Assembly (NCBI RefSeq): GCF_013744875.1
Contig: NZ_CP059399.1
Span: forward strand, 868,001 to 932,000
Length of the DNA: 64,000 nt
Direction: 5' to 3'
DNA from: Nocardia huaxiensis
GTDB lineage: Bacteria > Actinomycetota > Actinomycetes > Mycobacteriales > Mycobacteriaceae
The position numbers and the translations under genes are program-made. Numbering within the stretch: the first letter of the stretch is position 1; each line of letters starts with the position of its first letter. Below are positions 27,206-36,866 of the stretch, piece after piece. The notes under the pieces were generated by a model. It did not search any database. It was not told where the DNA came from and saw only the letters and a list, made by a program, of their open reading frames with translations.

Positions 27206-28266
27206 ACGGACAACGCTCTCCGCTGATCAATATCGGTGTCGTCGGCATCGTGCTGGTCGTGACGATCTGCCTGACCGCCCTCCAGTTCGACCGGCTGCCG
27301 TTCGTGCGCGCCGGGGCCGAATTCAACGCCTACTTCGCCGATGCCGGCGGCCTGCTGCCCGGGGATCCGGTGCAGGTCGCGGGTGTGCGCACCGGGCGCG
27401 TGGAGGAGGTGGAGCTGGACGGCCCGAAGGTGAAGGTGCGCTTCACCCTCGACGAGTCGATCGTGCTGGGCGGCAAGACCACCGCGGCCATCAAGACCAA
27501 TACCCTGCTGGGCCGCAAGTCCCTGGAGGTGACGCCCGCGGGCACCGGAGCCATCCGCAAGGACGACGTTATTCCGTTGGACCGCACCACTTCTCCGTAT
27601 TCGCTCAACGATGCCCTCGGCGACCTTGCGACCACGGTGAAGGGGCTCGACACCGATCAGGTGAACGAGACCCTGGACACCCTGTCCGAGGCGTTCGCCG
27701 ACACACCCGGGCCGCTGCGCTCGGCGCTGGACGGCATCAGCGCGCTCTCACGCAGCCTGAACACGCGTGACCAGGCACTGCTCGACCTGCTCGGGCACGC
27801 GCAGAATGTCACCAGCGTGCTGGGTGAGCGTGCGGCGCAGATCAATTCGCTGCTGGTCGACGGCAACAGCCTGCTCGGCGAGCTCGATGCCCGGCGTGCG
27901 GCGCTGAGCCAGCTCATCGTCTACGTGAACGGATTGGCCCAGCAGCTCACCGGTTTCGTCAACGACAACGAGGCGCAGCTGAAACCGACTCTGGACCGGC
28001 TGAATTCGGTGCTGGAGCTGTTGCAGAACAACAAGGACAACCTGAGCAAGGCGCTCATCGACCTCGGCCCGTTCGAGGCGGCGCTCGGCGAACAGGTCGG
28101 CAGCGGCCCGTACTTCCAGGCCTACCTGTCCAACGGGTCGGGCAAGGCGTTGCAAACAGTGATCGATGCGATGGTCTGGCCGGAGCATCTGCCCAACGAT
28201 CTGCGCGAGTGGCTGCTGAACCCGCCGCCCTCGATCAACCCCGCACTGGTGGAGCCGCCGAAGTGA
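27202..28266 (+). CDS. mce4C: Mce family protein Mce4C
   Basis: A 354-residue protein with a very short N terminus before its membrane anchor (NIGVVGIVLVVTICLTAL), the MCE domain (DAGGLLPGDPVQVAGVRTGRV) and a long coiled or helical region with LLVDGNSLLGELDARR. GTG 27202 overlaps the mce4B stop (GTGA), a coupling repeated at each junction from here to the Mce-associated genes. Confidence 0.93.
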   Translation: MNGQRSPLINIGVVGIVLVVTICLTALQFDRLPFVRAGAEFNAYFADAGGLLPGDPVQVAGVRTGRVEEVELDGPKVKVRFTLDESIVLGGKTTAAIKTNTLLGRKSLEVTPAGTGAIRKDDVIPLDRTTSPYSLNDALGDLATTVKGLDTDQVNETLDTLSEAFADTPGPLRSALDGISALSRSLNTRDQALLDLLGHAQNVTSVLGERAAQINSLLVDGNSLLGELDARRAALSQLIVYVNGLAQQLTGFVNDNEAQLKPTLDRLNSVLELLQNNKDNLSKALIDLGPFEAALGEQVGSGPYFQAYLSNGSGKALQTVIDAMVWPEHLPNDLREWLLNPPPSINPALVEPPK

Positions 28267-29495
28267 ACGCAATTCGAAAAGTTCCTCGCTGGGCGCGATT
28301 GGTCGCCGCGGGCCTCGTGGTCGCCCTCGGGGCCTGGGTGGTCTACGGGCTGGTCTCCGATATCGGCAAGAAGCACATCACCGCGTACTTCCCGTCCACC
28401 ACCGGTCTGTACGACGGGGACGAGATCCGGGTGCTCGGCGTGAAGGTCGGCACCATCGACTCCATCGAGCCCGGCAAGGACGGCGTCAAGGTGACGATGA
28501 CCGTCGACCGTGGCGTCGACCTGCCCGCGGACGCCAAGGCCGTGGTCATCTCGCCGTCGCTGGTGTCGGCGCGGTTCATCCAGCTCGCGCCCGCCTACGA
28601 CGGCGGTCCGAAGATGGGCGATGATGCGACGATCCCCGTGGAGCGCACCGCGATTCCGGTGGAGTGGGACGACATCAAGGCGGAGCTGACCAAGCTGTCC
28701 ACCGCGCTCGGCCCGATCGGCGAGGACGACAAGGGTTCCTTCGGCCGCGTGATCGACACCGCCGCGGCCAATCTCGGCAACGGCAATGCCGAGTCCTTCC
28801 GGACCACGCTGCGGGAGCTGTCCAGCACCCTGAACACGCTTTCCGACGGCCGGACCGACCTGTTCGGCACCATCCGGAACCTGCAGCAGTTCGTCGACGT
28901 GCTGTCGAAGTCCAATGATCAGATCGTGCAGTTCGGCGGCCGGCTCGCCTCGGTGGCGTCCGTGCTGGCCAATGTGTCCACCGATCTCGGTGCGGGACTG
29001 GACAATCTCGATATCGCCATCGCCGATGTGAAGCGCTTCCTGGACGAGCGCGGCGACGCGCTCACCGAGAGCGTGCAGCGGCTGGGCGACGCCACCCAGG
29101 TGCTCGCCGACCACAAGCCCGAGCTGGAGCAGATCATGCACTCCGGCCCGACCGCGCTGGCGAACTTCTACCAGCTCTACAAGCCGGCGCAGGGCACGCT
29201 CACCGGCTCGCTGGCCGCACCCAACTTCGCCAACCCGATCGTGTTCCTGTGCGGGGCCATCGAGGCGATCGAGGTCAACGATTCGCAGAAGAGCGCCGAC
29301 CTGTGCAAGCAGTACCTCGGACCGGTCCTCAATACGCTCGTCATGAATTACCCTCCGCTGCTGCTCAATCCGGCGACCCAGCAGAACGCCTTCCCGCAGC
29401 AGCTCACCTACAGCACGCCGGAGCTGGCGGGCCAGGTGCAGACGGGCAACGCGCCCACCAACCTCGCCGAGATCCTCACCGGAGGTGGGCAATGA
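28263..29495 (+). CDS. mce4D: Mce family protein Mce4D
   Basis: A 410-residue protein with an N-terminal anchor (LVAAGLVVALGAWVVYGLV), the MCE domain (STTGLYDGDEIRVLGVKVG), a helical region and a C-terminal segment with two cysteines (VFLCGAIEAIEV, ADLCKQYLGP) that could form a disulphide outside the membrane. GTG 28263 overlaps the mce4C stop, and the earlier in-frame start inside mce4C is rejected. Confidence 0.93.
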   Translation: MNAIRKVPRWARLVAAGLVVALGAWVVYGLVSDIGKKHITAYFPSTTGLYDGDEIRVLGVKVGTIDSIEPGKDGVKVTMTVDRGVDLPADAKAVVISPSLVSARFIQLAPAYDGGPKMGDDATIPVERTAIPVEWDDIKAELTKLSTALGPIGEDDKGSFGRVIDTAAANLGNGNAESFRTTLRELSSTLNTLSDGRTDLFGTIRNLQQFVDVLSKSNDQIVQFGGRLASVASVLANVSTDLGAGLDNLDIAIADVKRFLDERGDALTESVQRLGDATQVLADHKPELEQIMHSGPTALANFYQLYKPAQGTLTGSLAAPNFANPIVFLCGAIEAIEVNDSQKSADLCKQYLGPVLNTLVMNYPPLLLNPATQQNAFPQQLTYSTPELAGQVQTGNAPTNLAEILTGGGQ

Positions 29496-30724
29496 TGAGC
29501 CGCCGAATTCGACTGGCGGGCATGGCGATCGGACTGGTCGCCGTGCTCGGGGCCAGCGGATGCGAATGGGACGGACTGAACTCGCTGCCGCTCCCCGGCG
29601 CCCAGGGCGTCGGAGAGGACTCCTGGCAGGTGCGCATTCAAATGCCGAATGTCACCATGCTGACCCGCAATTCGCCGGTCAAGGTGAACGACGTGTCCGT
29701 CGGCACCGTCACCGACATCGAGGTCGAGGACTGGCACGCGCTGGTCACCGTGGGCCTGGAAAAGGGCGTTCAGCTGCCGGCCAACGCCATCGCGCGCATC
29801 GGCCAGACCAGCCTGCTGGGCAGCAATCACATCGAGCTGTCCGCACCGAAAGATGTTCCGGCACAGGGCACCCTGAAGGACGGCGACCTGATCCCGCTGG
29901 ATCGGGCCGGCGCCTTCCCGACCACCGAGCAGACGCTGTCCTCGCTGTCGGTGGTGCTCAACGGCGGCGGCATCTCCCAGGTGGAGACCATCACCCGGGA
30001 ACTCAACGCCACCTTCACCGGCCGCACCGACGCCATTCGCGATCTGCTGCCGCAGCTGAACACGCTGACCAGCACGCTGGATCAGCAGACCGGTGACATC
30101 ATCGCCGCCATGAGCGGACTCGACCGCTTCGCCGGCACGCTGGCCCAGCAGAAGGACGATGTCACCCAGGCCATCACCACCATCCACCCGGCCCTGACCG
30201 TGCTCGCGGACCGCCGCGAGAACATCACCAAAGCCATTACCTCCCTGGGTGATCTGAGCGCCGTCGTGCAGCGGATCATCGATCAGGGCGGCGAGGACCT
30301 GAAGGCCGACCTGGCCAATCTGGAGCCCGCGCTGAAGTCGCTGGCCGACACCGGCGGCAAGCTCGCCGACTCGCTGCAGTGGCTGCTGACCTTCCCCTTC
30401 CCGATGAAGAACATCGACAAGGTCATCAAGGGCGACTACATGAACCTGTGGATGACCGTGGATCTCACTGCCTCCCGGCTGGATTCGAACTTCCTGACCG
30501 GCACGGCGCTCGGCGGCACCTACGGCGGCGTGCAGGCCACCCTCGGGTACGGGATCCCGGCCACGGCCGCGGGAATCGGTGACCCGCTGCAGGATCCGTA
30601 CAAGACGCCGGCCGAGACCACGGCTCCGGCGCCGACCATCGCTGGGCTGCCGCCGATTCCGGGTCTGCCCGCCATTCCGGGGCTCACCGTGCCCGCGACC
30701 GGACAGGGGGGTACCGGACAGTGA
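29492..30724 (+). CDS. mce4E: Mce family lipoprotein Mce4E (LprN-type)
   Basis: A 410-residue protein. Unlike its neighbours it has a lipoprotein signal peptide: a basic start, a hydrophobic stretch and the lipobox GASGC with acylated Cys24. This is as in LprN, the Mce4E of M. tuberculosis. The MCE domain follows (TRNSPVKVNDVSVGTVTDI), then a helical region and a Pro/Ala-rich tail with GLPPIPGLPAIPGL repeats. ATG 29492 overlaps the mce4D stop, and ATG 29495 is an equal alternative. Confidence 0.93.
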   Translation: MMSRRIRLAGMAIGLVAVLGASGCEWDGLNSLPLPGAQGVGEDSWQVRIQMPNVTMLTRNSPVKVNDVSVGTVTDIEVEDWHALVTVGLEKGVQLPANAIARIGQTSLLGSNHIELSAPKDVPAQGTLKDGDLIPLDRAGAFPTTEQTLSSLSVVLNGGGISQVETITRELNATFTGRTDAIRDLLPQLNTLTSTLDQQTGDIIAAMSGLDRFAGTLAQQKDDVTQAITTIHPALTVLADRRENITKAITSLGDLSAVVQRIIDQGGEDLKADLANLEPALKSLADTGGKLADSLQWLLTFPFPMKNIDKVIKGDYMNLWMTVDLTASRLDSNFLTGTALGGTYGGVQATLGYGIPATAAGIGDPLQDPYKTPAETTAPAPTIAGLPPIPGLPAIPGLTVPATGQGGTGQ

Positions 30725-32130
30725 AACTCACCAAGTTCGTCAAGATCCAGCTGGCGATCTTCTCGGTGCTGACCGTGATCGGCCTGTCGGTCATGGGTGG
30801 CGAATATGTGCGGCTGCCCGCCATGTTCGGCATCGGAACCTACACCGTCACAGTCGAACTGGCGGCTACCGGCGGTCTCTACGAAACCGCCAACGTGGCC
30901 TACCGCGGCACCAATGTCGGCAAGGTGGACGAGGTCCGGCTCACCTCCAAGGGGGTCGCCGCGAAACTGTCCATCGACAGCGACTACAAGGTCCCCGCCG
31001 ATATCGACGCCTACGTGAAGAGCGTCTCCGCGGTCGGCGAGCAGTACGTCGATCTGGTGCCGGTGGAATCGCCCAAGGGCGGGAATCTGCGTGACGGCGC
31101 GGTGATTCCGATGGAACGCACCAAGCTGCCGCAGGACGTCGGGGCGATGCTCGATCAGGCCGACCGGCTGCTGTCCACCGTCGCCGACACCAAGCTGCAG
31201 GAGGTCATCCAGGCCGCCTTCACCGCCTTCGACGGTGCGGGACCGGAATTGCAGCGCTTCATCGACTCGGCCTCCCTGCTGGTGCAGGAGGCCAAGGCGA
31301 ACGCGGAGCCCACCAAGGATCTGCTCGCCAAGCTCGGTCCGCTGCTCGACACCCAGGTGCAGTCCGAGGACTCCATCCGCAGCTGGACCCGCGACCTGGC
31401 GACGCTGACCGACCAACTGCGCGAACATGATCCGGCGCTGCGGTCGGTGCTGCAGAGCGCACCGTCGACGGTGCAGAAGGTGAACCAGACCTTCCAGGAC
31501 CTGAAGCCCACGCTGCCGATCGTGCTCGCGAACATGATCAGCGTCGGACAGGTCGGCGTCACCTATCACGCCGGTGTCGAGCAGATTCTCGTCATCTATC
31601 CGCCGTTGCTGTCGGGGCTGCTCACCGCGATTCGCGGGCCCGTCGAATACGGCGCGATGGTCGACTTCATGCTCGGCCTGAACGATCCGCCCGGCTGCAC
31701 CACCGGCTTCCTGCCGGCCGAGGAGCGGCGCTCGCCCGCTGAGTGGGACCAGATTCCCACGCCCGCCAATATGTACTGCAAGGTGGCGCAGAACGCCAAC
31801 GAGGCCGTGCGCGGTATCCGCAATACGCCGTGTATGGAGGTGCCGGGCAAGCGGGCGCCGACTCCGGAACTGTGCCGTGACCCGCAGGGTTACGTGCCCG
31901 AGGGCACCAACCCGCCCTTCGGCGATCCACAACCTGTTGACAACACCGGTCAACCGACCAGTAACCTGCTCGGTAACCAGACGTCCCCCTTCATCGGACA
32001 CTCCGATCCGGTCACCGGCAACTTCGTCGGACCCGACGGCAGCGTCTACCGGCAGGGGGGTATCAACCCAGATGGTTCCACCAGGGTGCCGTCGAGCTGG
32101 CAAGAAATGCTTCAGGAGCCAACACGATGA
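30721..32130 (+). CDS. mce4F: Mce family protein Mce4F
   Basis: A 469-residue protein, the longest of the set. It has an N-terminal anchor (LAIFSVLTVIGLSVMGG), the MCE domain (ATGGLYETANVAYRGTNVG), a helical region and a ~110-residue C-terminal extension rich in Pro, Gly and Asn with several cysteines (PPGCTTGFL, NMYCKVAQN, NTPCMEV, ELCRDPQGY), probably disulphide-linked. GTG 30721 overlaps the mce4E stop. It ends in a 4-nt overlap with the first Mce-associated gene. Confidence 0.93.
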   Translation: MKLTKFVKIQLAIFSVLTVIGLSVMGGEYVRLPAMFGIGTYTVTVELAATGGLYETANVAYRGTNVGKVDEVRLTSKGVAAKLSIDSDYKVPADIDAYVKSVSAVGEQYVDLVPVESPKGGNLRDGAVIPMERTKLPQDVGAMLDQADRLLSTVADTKLQEVIQAAFTAFDGAGPELQRFIDSASLLVQEAKANAEPTKDLLAKLGPLLDTQVQSEDSIRSWTRDLATLTDQLREHDPALRSVLQSAPSTVQKVNQTFQDLKPTLPIVLANMISVGQVGVTYHAGVEQILVIYPPLLSGLLTAIRGPVEYGAMVDFMLGLNDPPGCTTGFLPAEERRSPAEWDQIPTPANMYCKVAQNANEAVRGIRNTPCMEVPGKRAPTPELCRDPQGYVPEGTNPPFGDPQPVDNTGQPTSNLLGNQTSPFIGHSDPVTGNFVGPDGSVYRQGGINPDGSTRVPSSWQEMLQEPTR

Positions 32131-32963
32131 GCGAAACCGCAGCTAATCGGAGCCGCACTCGGCGGCGAGTCAGTCGACAGGCCGGTCCACCGGCCGAGGA
32201 CAGCGCCGCCGTCGAGATCCGGGAATCGGTTGCCGCCACGGTGGAACCGGCGCCGGCCGAGGACGCCGCCGCCGCACCGGCGGTGGAACTCGTGAAAGAC
32301 GCTCCGACAGCTGTGGATTCGGCCGCGAAGGCCGAGCCTGAAGTGGTGGTGGACGCCGAGCCTGAGACTGTGGCGGTTCCGGCCGCCGAGCCCGACGCCG
32401 CGGCGGACGCGGCTCCGGCGGCGGAGGCCGACGGCGAGGAAAAGCCGAAGTCCAAGCTGCGCAACCTGTTCGGCTCGCTCGGGCGATCGGGCACGATCGC
32501 CGCGGCGGTCGCGCTGGTGTCGGCGCTGGTGCTGCTGGCCTCCGGTGGCGTGTTCTTCTACCACCAGAATCGGGCCGACGCGCTGGAGACCCGGCGCGCC
32601 GACTACATTCAGGTCGCCAAGCAGGCCTACATCGACATGACGACCATCAAGGACACCACCGCGGGCGCGGACATCGACCGGCTGCTCACGGTCGCGGGCG
32701 GCTCGCTCGAGAACGAGTACTCGCAGAACCGGGATCTCTACAAGCAGATCTTCGAACAGCTGAAGGTCAACTCCACCGGCACGGTCGTCGCCGCCGCGAT
32801 CGAGACCGACGACGAGAATTCGGCCGATGTGCTGCTGCTCGCCAAGCAGACCATCTCCAATACCGCCTCCAACGGCCCGATGCAGAAGGACTACCGCTTC
32901 CGGGTCCATGTGCAGCGCGAGGGCGATTCCCTGTCCGCCACGTCCGTGGAGCTGGTGCCGTGA
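32127..32963 (+). CDS. Mce-associated membrane protein (Rv3493c-like)
   Basis: A 278-residue protein. The ~110-residue Ala/Glu/Pro-rich cytoplasmic N terminus is of low complexity, then comes one membrane helix (IAAAVALVSALVLLASGGVFF) and a ~125-residue extracytoplasmic domain of the Mce-associated (Mas/Mam) type. These proteins are thought to stabilise the Mce complex. Position and type match Rv3493c. ATG 32127 overlaps the mce4F stop (ATGA). Confidence 0.88.
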   Translation: MSETAANRSRTRRRVSRQAGPPAEDSAAVEIRESVAATVEPAPAEDAAAAPAVELVKDAPTAVDSAAKAEPEVVVDAEPETVAVPAAEPDAAADAAPAAEADGEEKPKSKLRNLFGSLGRSGTIAAAVALVSALVLLASGGVFFYHQNRADALETRRADYIQVAKQAYIDMTTIKDTTAGADIDRLLTVAGGSLENEYSQNRDLYKQIFEQLKVNSTGTVVAAAIETDDENSADVLLLAKQTISNTASNGPMQKDYRFRVHVQREGDSLSATSVELVP

Positions 32964-33448
32964 AAACCGATAAGCGTTCCCTCCTGATCGCCGCCGCCGG
33001 TGTCCTTTTCGTCGCGGCCGTCGCCGTCGCCTCGCTGACCGCGTGGACCTTCTGGTCCGACCGGCAGGCCGAGCAGAACCGCGCATCCTCGGCGGAGGCG
33101 GCGCAGCGCACCGTCGAGGCGCTGTTCTCCTACGACTTCAACAATGTCGACAACCAATTGGCCACGGCCGCAGAGAATCTGACCAGCACCTACCGTGACG
33201 ACTACATGAAAGTCATCGCGCAGCAGGCGATTCCGGCCGCCAAGGAAACCAAGCTCACGGTCCGGACCACCGCGCAGGCCAGTGGCGTGATCAGCACGTC
33301 GCGGGACAGCGCCACCATCCTCGTCTTCGCGAATCAGCTGTTCATGCGCGGTGATTCCGATCAGAAGACGATCACCGGCTCGCGCCTGCAGGTCGAACTG
33401 ACCAAGCAGGACGGGCAGTGGCTGGTCTCGAACATTATTCCGGTCTGA
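32960..33448 (+). CDS. Mce-associated membrane protein (Rv3492c-like)
   Basis: A 162-residue protein with an N-terminal membrane helix (LLIAAAGVLFVAAVAVASLTA) and an extracytoplasmic Mas/Mam domain ending in GQWLVSNIIPV, a typical family terminus. It is last gene of the mce4 operon and matches Rv3492c in position. GTG 32960 overlaps the preceding stop (GTGA). I see no clear hairpin in the 88 nt after it. Confidence 0.87.
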   Translation: MKTDKRSLLIAAAGVLFVAAVAVASLTAWTFWSDRQAEQNRASSAEAAQRTVEALFSYDFNNVDNQLATAAENLTSTYRDDYMKVIAQQAIPAAKETKLTVRTTAQASGVISTSRDSATILVFANQLFMRGDSDQKTITGSRLQVELTKQDGQWLVSNIIPV

Positions 33449-33536
33449 GTTCCGCCCGTCGTCCGGTTGCGGCGCGCCCGCGTCGATCTCGAACTAATCT
33501 CCTCGGAGAGAACAAGATCGACGCAGGGGCAGTGCT

Positions 33537-34502
33537 TTGGGTAAGACGACGACGCCGTGGACCGCGGCCGACATACCGGATCTGAGCGGGCGCACCGCGG
33601 TGGTCACCGGAGCCAGCGCGGGATTGGGGCTGCAGACCGCGCGCATGCTCGCCGAGCGCGGCGCACAGGTGGTGTTCGCCTGCCGTGACACCGAAAAGGC
33701 CACGGGGGCGGTGGGATTGATCCGGCAGACGGCGCTGGATGCCGAATTGCCGGTGCTGGAACTGGATCTGACCTCACTGGAATCGGTGCGCACAGCCGCC
33801 GACCGGCTGCACGACCTGGTCGGCGGTGTCGATCTGCTGATCAATAATGCCGGGACCCTGAATCTGGAGCGGACGCTCACCGGCGACGGGTTCGAGAACA
33901 CCTTCGCCACCAACCATCTCGGGCCGTTCGCTTTCACCGGGCTGGTGCTGGATCTGTTGCTCGCCGCGCCCGGTGCGCGCATCGTCACGGTCTCCAGCGG
34001 AATGGCGGAGTCCAAGCGGTCCCCGCTCGACCTCGACGACCTCGCGTTCGAACAGCGGCCGTACAAGGCCACGGTCGCCTACGCGCAGTCGAAACTGGCG
34101 AACCTGATGTTCAGCCTGGAGCTACAGCGTCGCTTGAACGGGACCGACATCGAATTGTCCGCTGTCGCAGCGCATCCCGGTATCTCGATCACCGAGTTCC
34201 CGCGCAATCTGCCGCTGGCCGTCCGCATCCTCGCGCACCCGGCCCTGCGCTGGCTGTTCACCCCGATCCAGCAGACCGCCGCCATGGGCGCCCTGCCGAC
34301 CCTGCGCGCCGCCGTCGACCCCACCGTGCGGGGTGGTGAATTCTTCGGCCCCACGGGCAAATTCAAGGGTTATCCGGTGCCCCTCGAGCCGGTGGCGCAG
34401 GCGATGGACCCGGAGACGTCCGCCGCGCTGTGGGCGGCCTCGGAGAAACTCACCGGCGTGACGTTCGACTTCGGCGGGCGGCAGTCGACCGAATCGGCCT
34501 GA
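33537..34502 (+). CDS. Short-chain dehydrogenase/reductase of retinol-dehydrogenase type
   Basis: A 321-residue SDR with TGASAGLGLQTARML (NADP-binding loop), NNAGTL and the catalytic Tyr/Lys in YAQSK. Length and pattern are those of the WWOX/retinol-dehydrogenase-like group, common in actinobacteria with unknown substrates. The start seems to be TTG 33537, giving the family N terminus ~25 residues before the glycine motif; no better ATG or GTG exists. It lies 88 nt after the mce4 operon on the same strand, so read-through is possible. A lipid or sterol substrate is only a guess. Confidence 0.82.
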   Translation: MGKTTTPWTAADIPDLSGRTAVVTGASAGLGLQTARMLAERGAQVVFACRDTEKATGAVGLIRQTALDAELPVLELDLTSLESVRTAADRLHDLVGGVDLLINNAGTLNLERTLTGDGFENTFATNHLGPFAFTGLVLDLLLAAPGARIVTVSSGMAESKRSPLDLDDLAFEQRPYKATVAYAQSKLANLMFSLELQRRLNGTDIELSAVAAHPGISITEFPRNLPLAVRILAHPALRWLFTPIQQTAAMGALPTLRAAVDPTVRGGEFFGPTGKFKGYPVPLEPVAQAMDPETSAALWAASEKLTGVTFDFGGRQSTESA

Positions 34503-34638
34503 ATCCCAGGGGGCGCGTGATCGGGTGCCAGACGGCTGTCGAACGTGTACCGGCGATGTCGCCGACGAGGGGGTGTGCCGCATGAACCCTCAGTAGCGGT
34601 GCTGGTTGTCTGCTGGTGGGACGACGGTGTTGACAGCA

Positions 34639-34657
34639 TAAGGGTTGCCTAACCTAA
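34639..34657 (+). promoter_or_regulatory. IdeR/DmdR-type iron box of the siderophore importer
   Basis: TAAGGGTTGCCTAACCTAA agrees with the IdeR consensus TTAGGTTAGSCTAACCTAA at 16 of 19 positions. It overlaps a promoter with TTGACA at 34630-34635, so iron-loaded IdeR would block transcription. It ends 11 nt before the GTG start. Confidence 0.82.
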
Positions 34658-34668
34658 AGTCATCGCCC

Positions 34669-35685
34669 GTGACTGCTGTGGATACCGCCCGTGCGCCCGC
34701 GCTGCGGCGTGGCCTTCCGATGCTAGGCATCGGGATCGCCGCGCTGCTGGTGTGCGTTGTGCTCAGCCTCGCGCTGGGGGCGCGGTCGGTGCCGGTCAGC
34801 ACCGTCGTGCAGGCGCTGCTCGGAAATGGGCAGGGGCGGGACGCGCTGGTGGTGACCGGAATGCGGTTGCCGCGCACGATCGTCGGGCTGGCGGTCGGAG
34901 CGGCCCTGGGGCTGGCCGGAGCGGTGGTGCAGGGGGTAACCCGGAATCCGCTGGCCTCGCCGACCACGCTCGGAATCAATGCCGGTGCGGGACTCGCGGT
35001 GGTGACCGCCATCTACGCCCTGGGACTCACGCACCCGGCGCAATTCGCGGGATTCGCCTTCGCGGGAGCGGCTGGGGCCGCGGCCTTCACACTCGCGCTC
35101 GGCCGACGGTCGGGGGATCTGGACCCGGTGCGGCTGGTTCTCGGCGGGACCATGCTCCAGCTGGTGCTGGTCTCCTGGACGTCGGCGATCATGCTGCTCA
35201 GCGAACGCACGCTCGATGAGGCGCGGTTCTGGCTGGCCGGATCCATCGCCGAACGTGATCTCGGCACCTTGATGCCGCTGCTGCCGACCATGATCACCGG
35301 CGCGGTTGTGGCGCTCGCGATCGGTCCGGCGCTCAATGCTCTCGCGCTCGGTGATGAAGCCGCGACAGCGCTCGGACTGCCGGTGGCGCGAATCCGGTTG
35401 GCGGGCATGGCCGCCGTGGTGTTGCTGGCCGGATCCGCCGTCGCCGTCGCGGGGCCGATCTCCTTCATCGGGCTGGCTGCTCCGCACCTGGTGCGGCTGG
35501 TCATCGGTGGCGACCACCGTCTCCTGTTGCCCGGCTGCCTCATTGCTGGTCCGCTGTTGTTGCTTTCGGCCGACATCATCGGACGTCTCGTCGCCCGGCC
35601 CTCCGAAGTGGAGGTGGGTATCGTCACCGCCCTCCTCGGCGCGATCCTGCTCGCGGTGCTCGCACGGCGGAAGACGGTGCAATGA
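34669..35685 (+). CDS. FecCD-family iron-siderophore permease, first subunit
   Basis: A 338-residue BtuC/FecCD permease with ~9-10 membrane helices and the family motifs GAVVQGVTRNPLASPTTLGI and GPISFIGLAAPHLVRL. It imports ferric siderophore across the inner membrane with the ATPase and binding protein that follow. GTG 34669 is chosen because an earlier TTG (34645) would lie within the iron box. The coding end overlaps the next gene by 4 nt. Confidence 0.92.
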   Translation: MTAVDTARAPALRRGLPMLGIGIAALLVCVVLSLALGARSVPVSTVVQALLGNGQGRDALVVTGMRLPRTIVGLAVGAALGLAGAVVQGVTRNPLASPTTLGINAGAGLAVVTAIYALGLTHPAQFAGFAFAGAAGAAAFTLALGRRSGDLDPVRLVLGGTMLQLVLVSWTSAIMLLSERTLDEARFWLAGSIAERDLGTLMPLLPTMITGAVVALAIGPALNALALGDEAATALGLPVARIRLAGMAAVVLLAGSAVAVAGPISFIGLAAPHLVRLVIGGDHRLLLPGCLIAGPLLLLSADIIGRLVARPSEVEVGIVTALLGAILLAVLARRKTVQ

Positions 35686-36866
35686 GGGACAACCGCCGCG
35701 CACTCGCCGAGACGTCGCGTTCCACCGCCGGGACCGATCGGGCGGGTTCCCCTGCCGAGCAGGGGAAATCCTTGGATCCGGCAGTCGAGACATTCGATGT
35801 GCGGTTCTGCTCGCTGGAGCCGGTCGCGGCACGGCGGTACAGCGGGCGTTCCGTGAACTCGATTGTGCGGCAACGCAGGCGGGTGCTGGTGTACGGCATC
35901 GGCTGTGTCGCGGTGCTGGCAGTCCTCGCGACGGTCGCACTGGTTTCCGGCGAGATCGCGATGCCGGTGCCGACCGCGCTGTCCGCCGCGCTGGGTATGG
36001 GCGATGCGGGTGACGTGTACGTCGTGCAGCAGTTTCGAGCGCCACGGCTGGTGGCCGGGGTGATCGCCGGGGCGGGGCTCGCGGTGGCAGGCGCGATCCT
36101 GCAGCGATTGTTCCGGAATCCGCTGGCGTCGCCGGATGTCATGGGTGTCACCGGTGGCGCGTCGCTCGGCGTGGTGCTGATTCTGGCGTTCGGGGCCAGT
36201 CAGGCGGCTATTCCGTTCGGGGCGTTGGCCGGCGGTGTGCTCGCGGGTGTGCTGCTCATCCTGCTCGGAAGCAAGGCCGGGTTGCCGGTCGCGCGGCTGG
36301 TGCTGGTCGGGCTGGCCGTGCAGGCCGGACTCCAGGCGGCCGTGAATCTGTTCGTGGTGCGATTTCCCCGGGAGCTGGCGTCCTCGGCGACACAGTGGAC
36401 AGTCGGATCGCTGTACGGGCGCACCTGGACCGAAGTGCAGGGCGCGGCACTCGCGCTCGCGGTCGTGCTGGTGCTCGCCTTCGTGCAGTACCGGACGTTG
36501 GCGACACTCGATCTCGGTGACGAATCCGCCGGGGCGCTGGGCATTTCGGTGCCGAGTGCCCGGCTGCGACTGCTCATGACCGCGGTCGTGCTGGCCTCCC
36601 TGGCGGCTGCCATCGCCGGGCCGATCACCTTCGTGGCGCTGGCCGTGCCGCAGCTGGTGCGCATGCTGGTCGGACCGCCCAGCGCCCTATCGCTTTTCGT
36701 CACCGGACTCGCTGGGGCGGTGCTGCTGGTCGGCTGTGACCTGGTGGCGCAGCATGTTTCGCCGGTCACCGTGCCGGTGGGCATCGTCACCGCCACCATC
36801 GGCGCGCCCTGGCTGTTGATACTCATGCTGCGCGAGAGCAGCCCGGCCCATCGGAGGACCGCTTGA
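35682..36866 (+). CDS. FecCD-family iron-siderophore permease, second subunit
   Basis: A 394-residue permease whose last ~325 residues are a full FecCD unit (AILQRLFRNPLASPDVMGVTG, GPITFVALAVPQLVRM). The first ~65 residues are an unusual polar extension (AETSRSTAGTDRAG ... VNSIVRQRRR) not seen in the usual family. ATG 35682 overlaps the upstream stop (ATGA), which favours this start. GTG 35852 would remove the extension but lacks a ribosome site. It pairs with the first permease. Confidence 0.9.
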   Translation: MRDNRRALAETSRSTAGTDRAGSPAEQGKSLDPAVETFDVRFCSLEPVAARRYSGRSVNSIVRQRRRVLVYGIGCVAVLAVLATVALVSGEIAMPVPTALSAALGMGDAGDVYVVQQFRAPRLVAGVIAGAGLAVAGAILQRLFRNPLASPDVMGVTGGASLGVVLILAFGASQAAIPFGALAGGVLAGVLLILLGSKAGLPVARLVLVGLAVQAGLQAAVNLFVVRFPRELASSATQWTVGSLYGRTWTEVQGAALALAVVLVLAFVQYRTLATLDLGDESAGALGISVPSARLRLLMTAVVLASLAAAIAGPITFVALAVPQLVRMLVGPPSALSLFVTGLAGAVLLVGCDLVAQHVSPVTVPVGIVTATIGAPWLLILMLRESSPAHRRTA

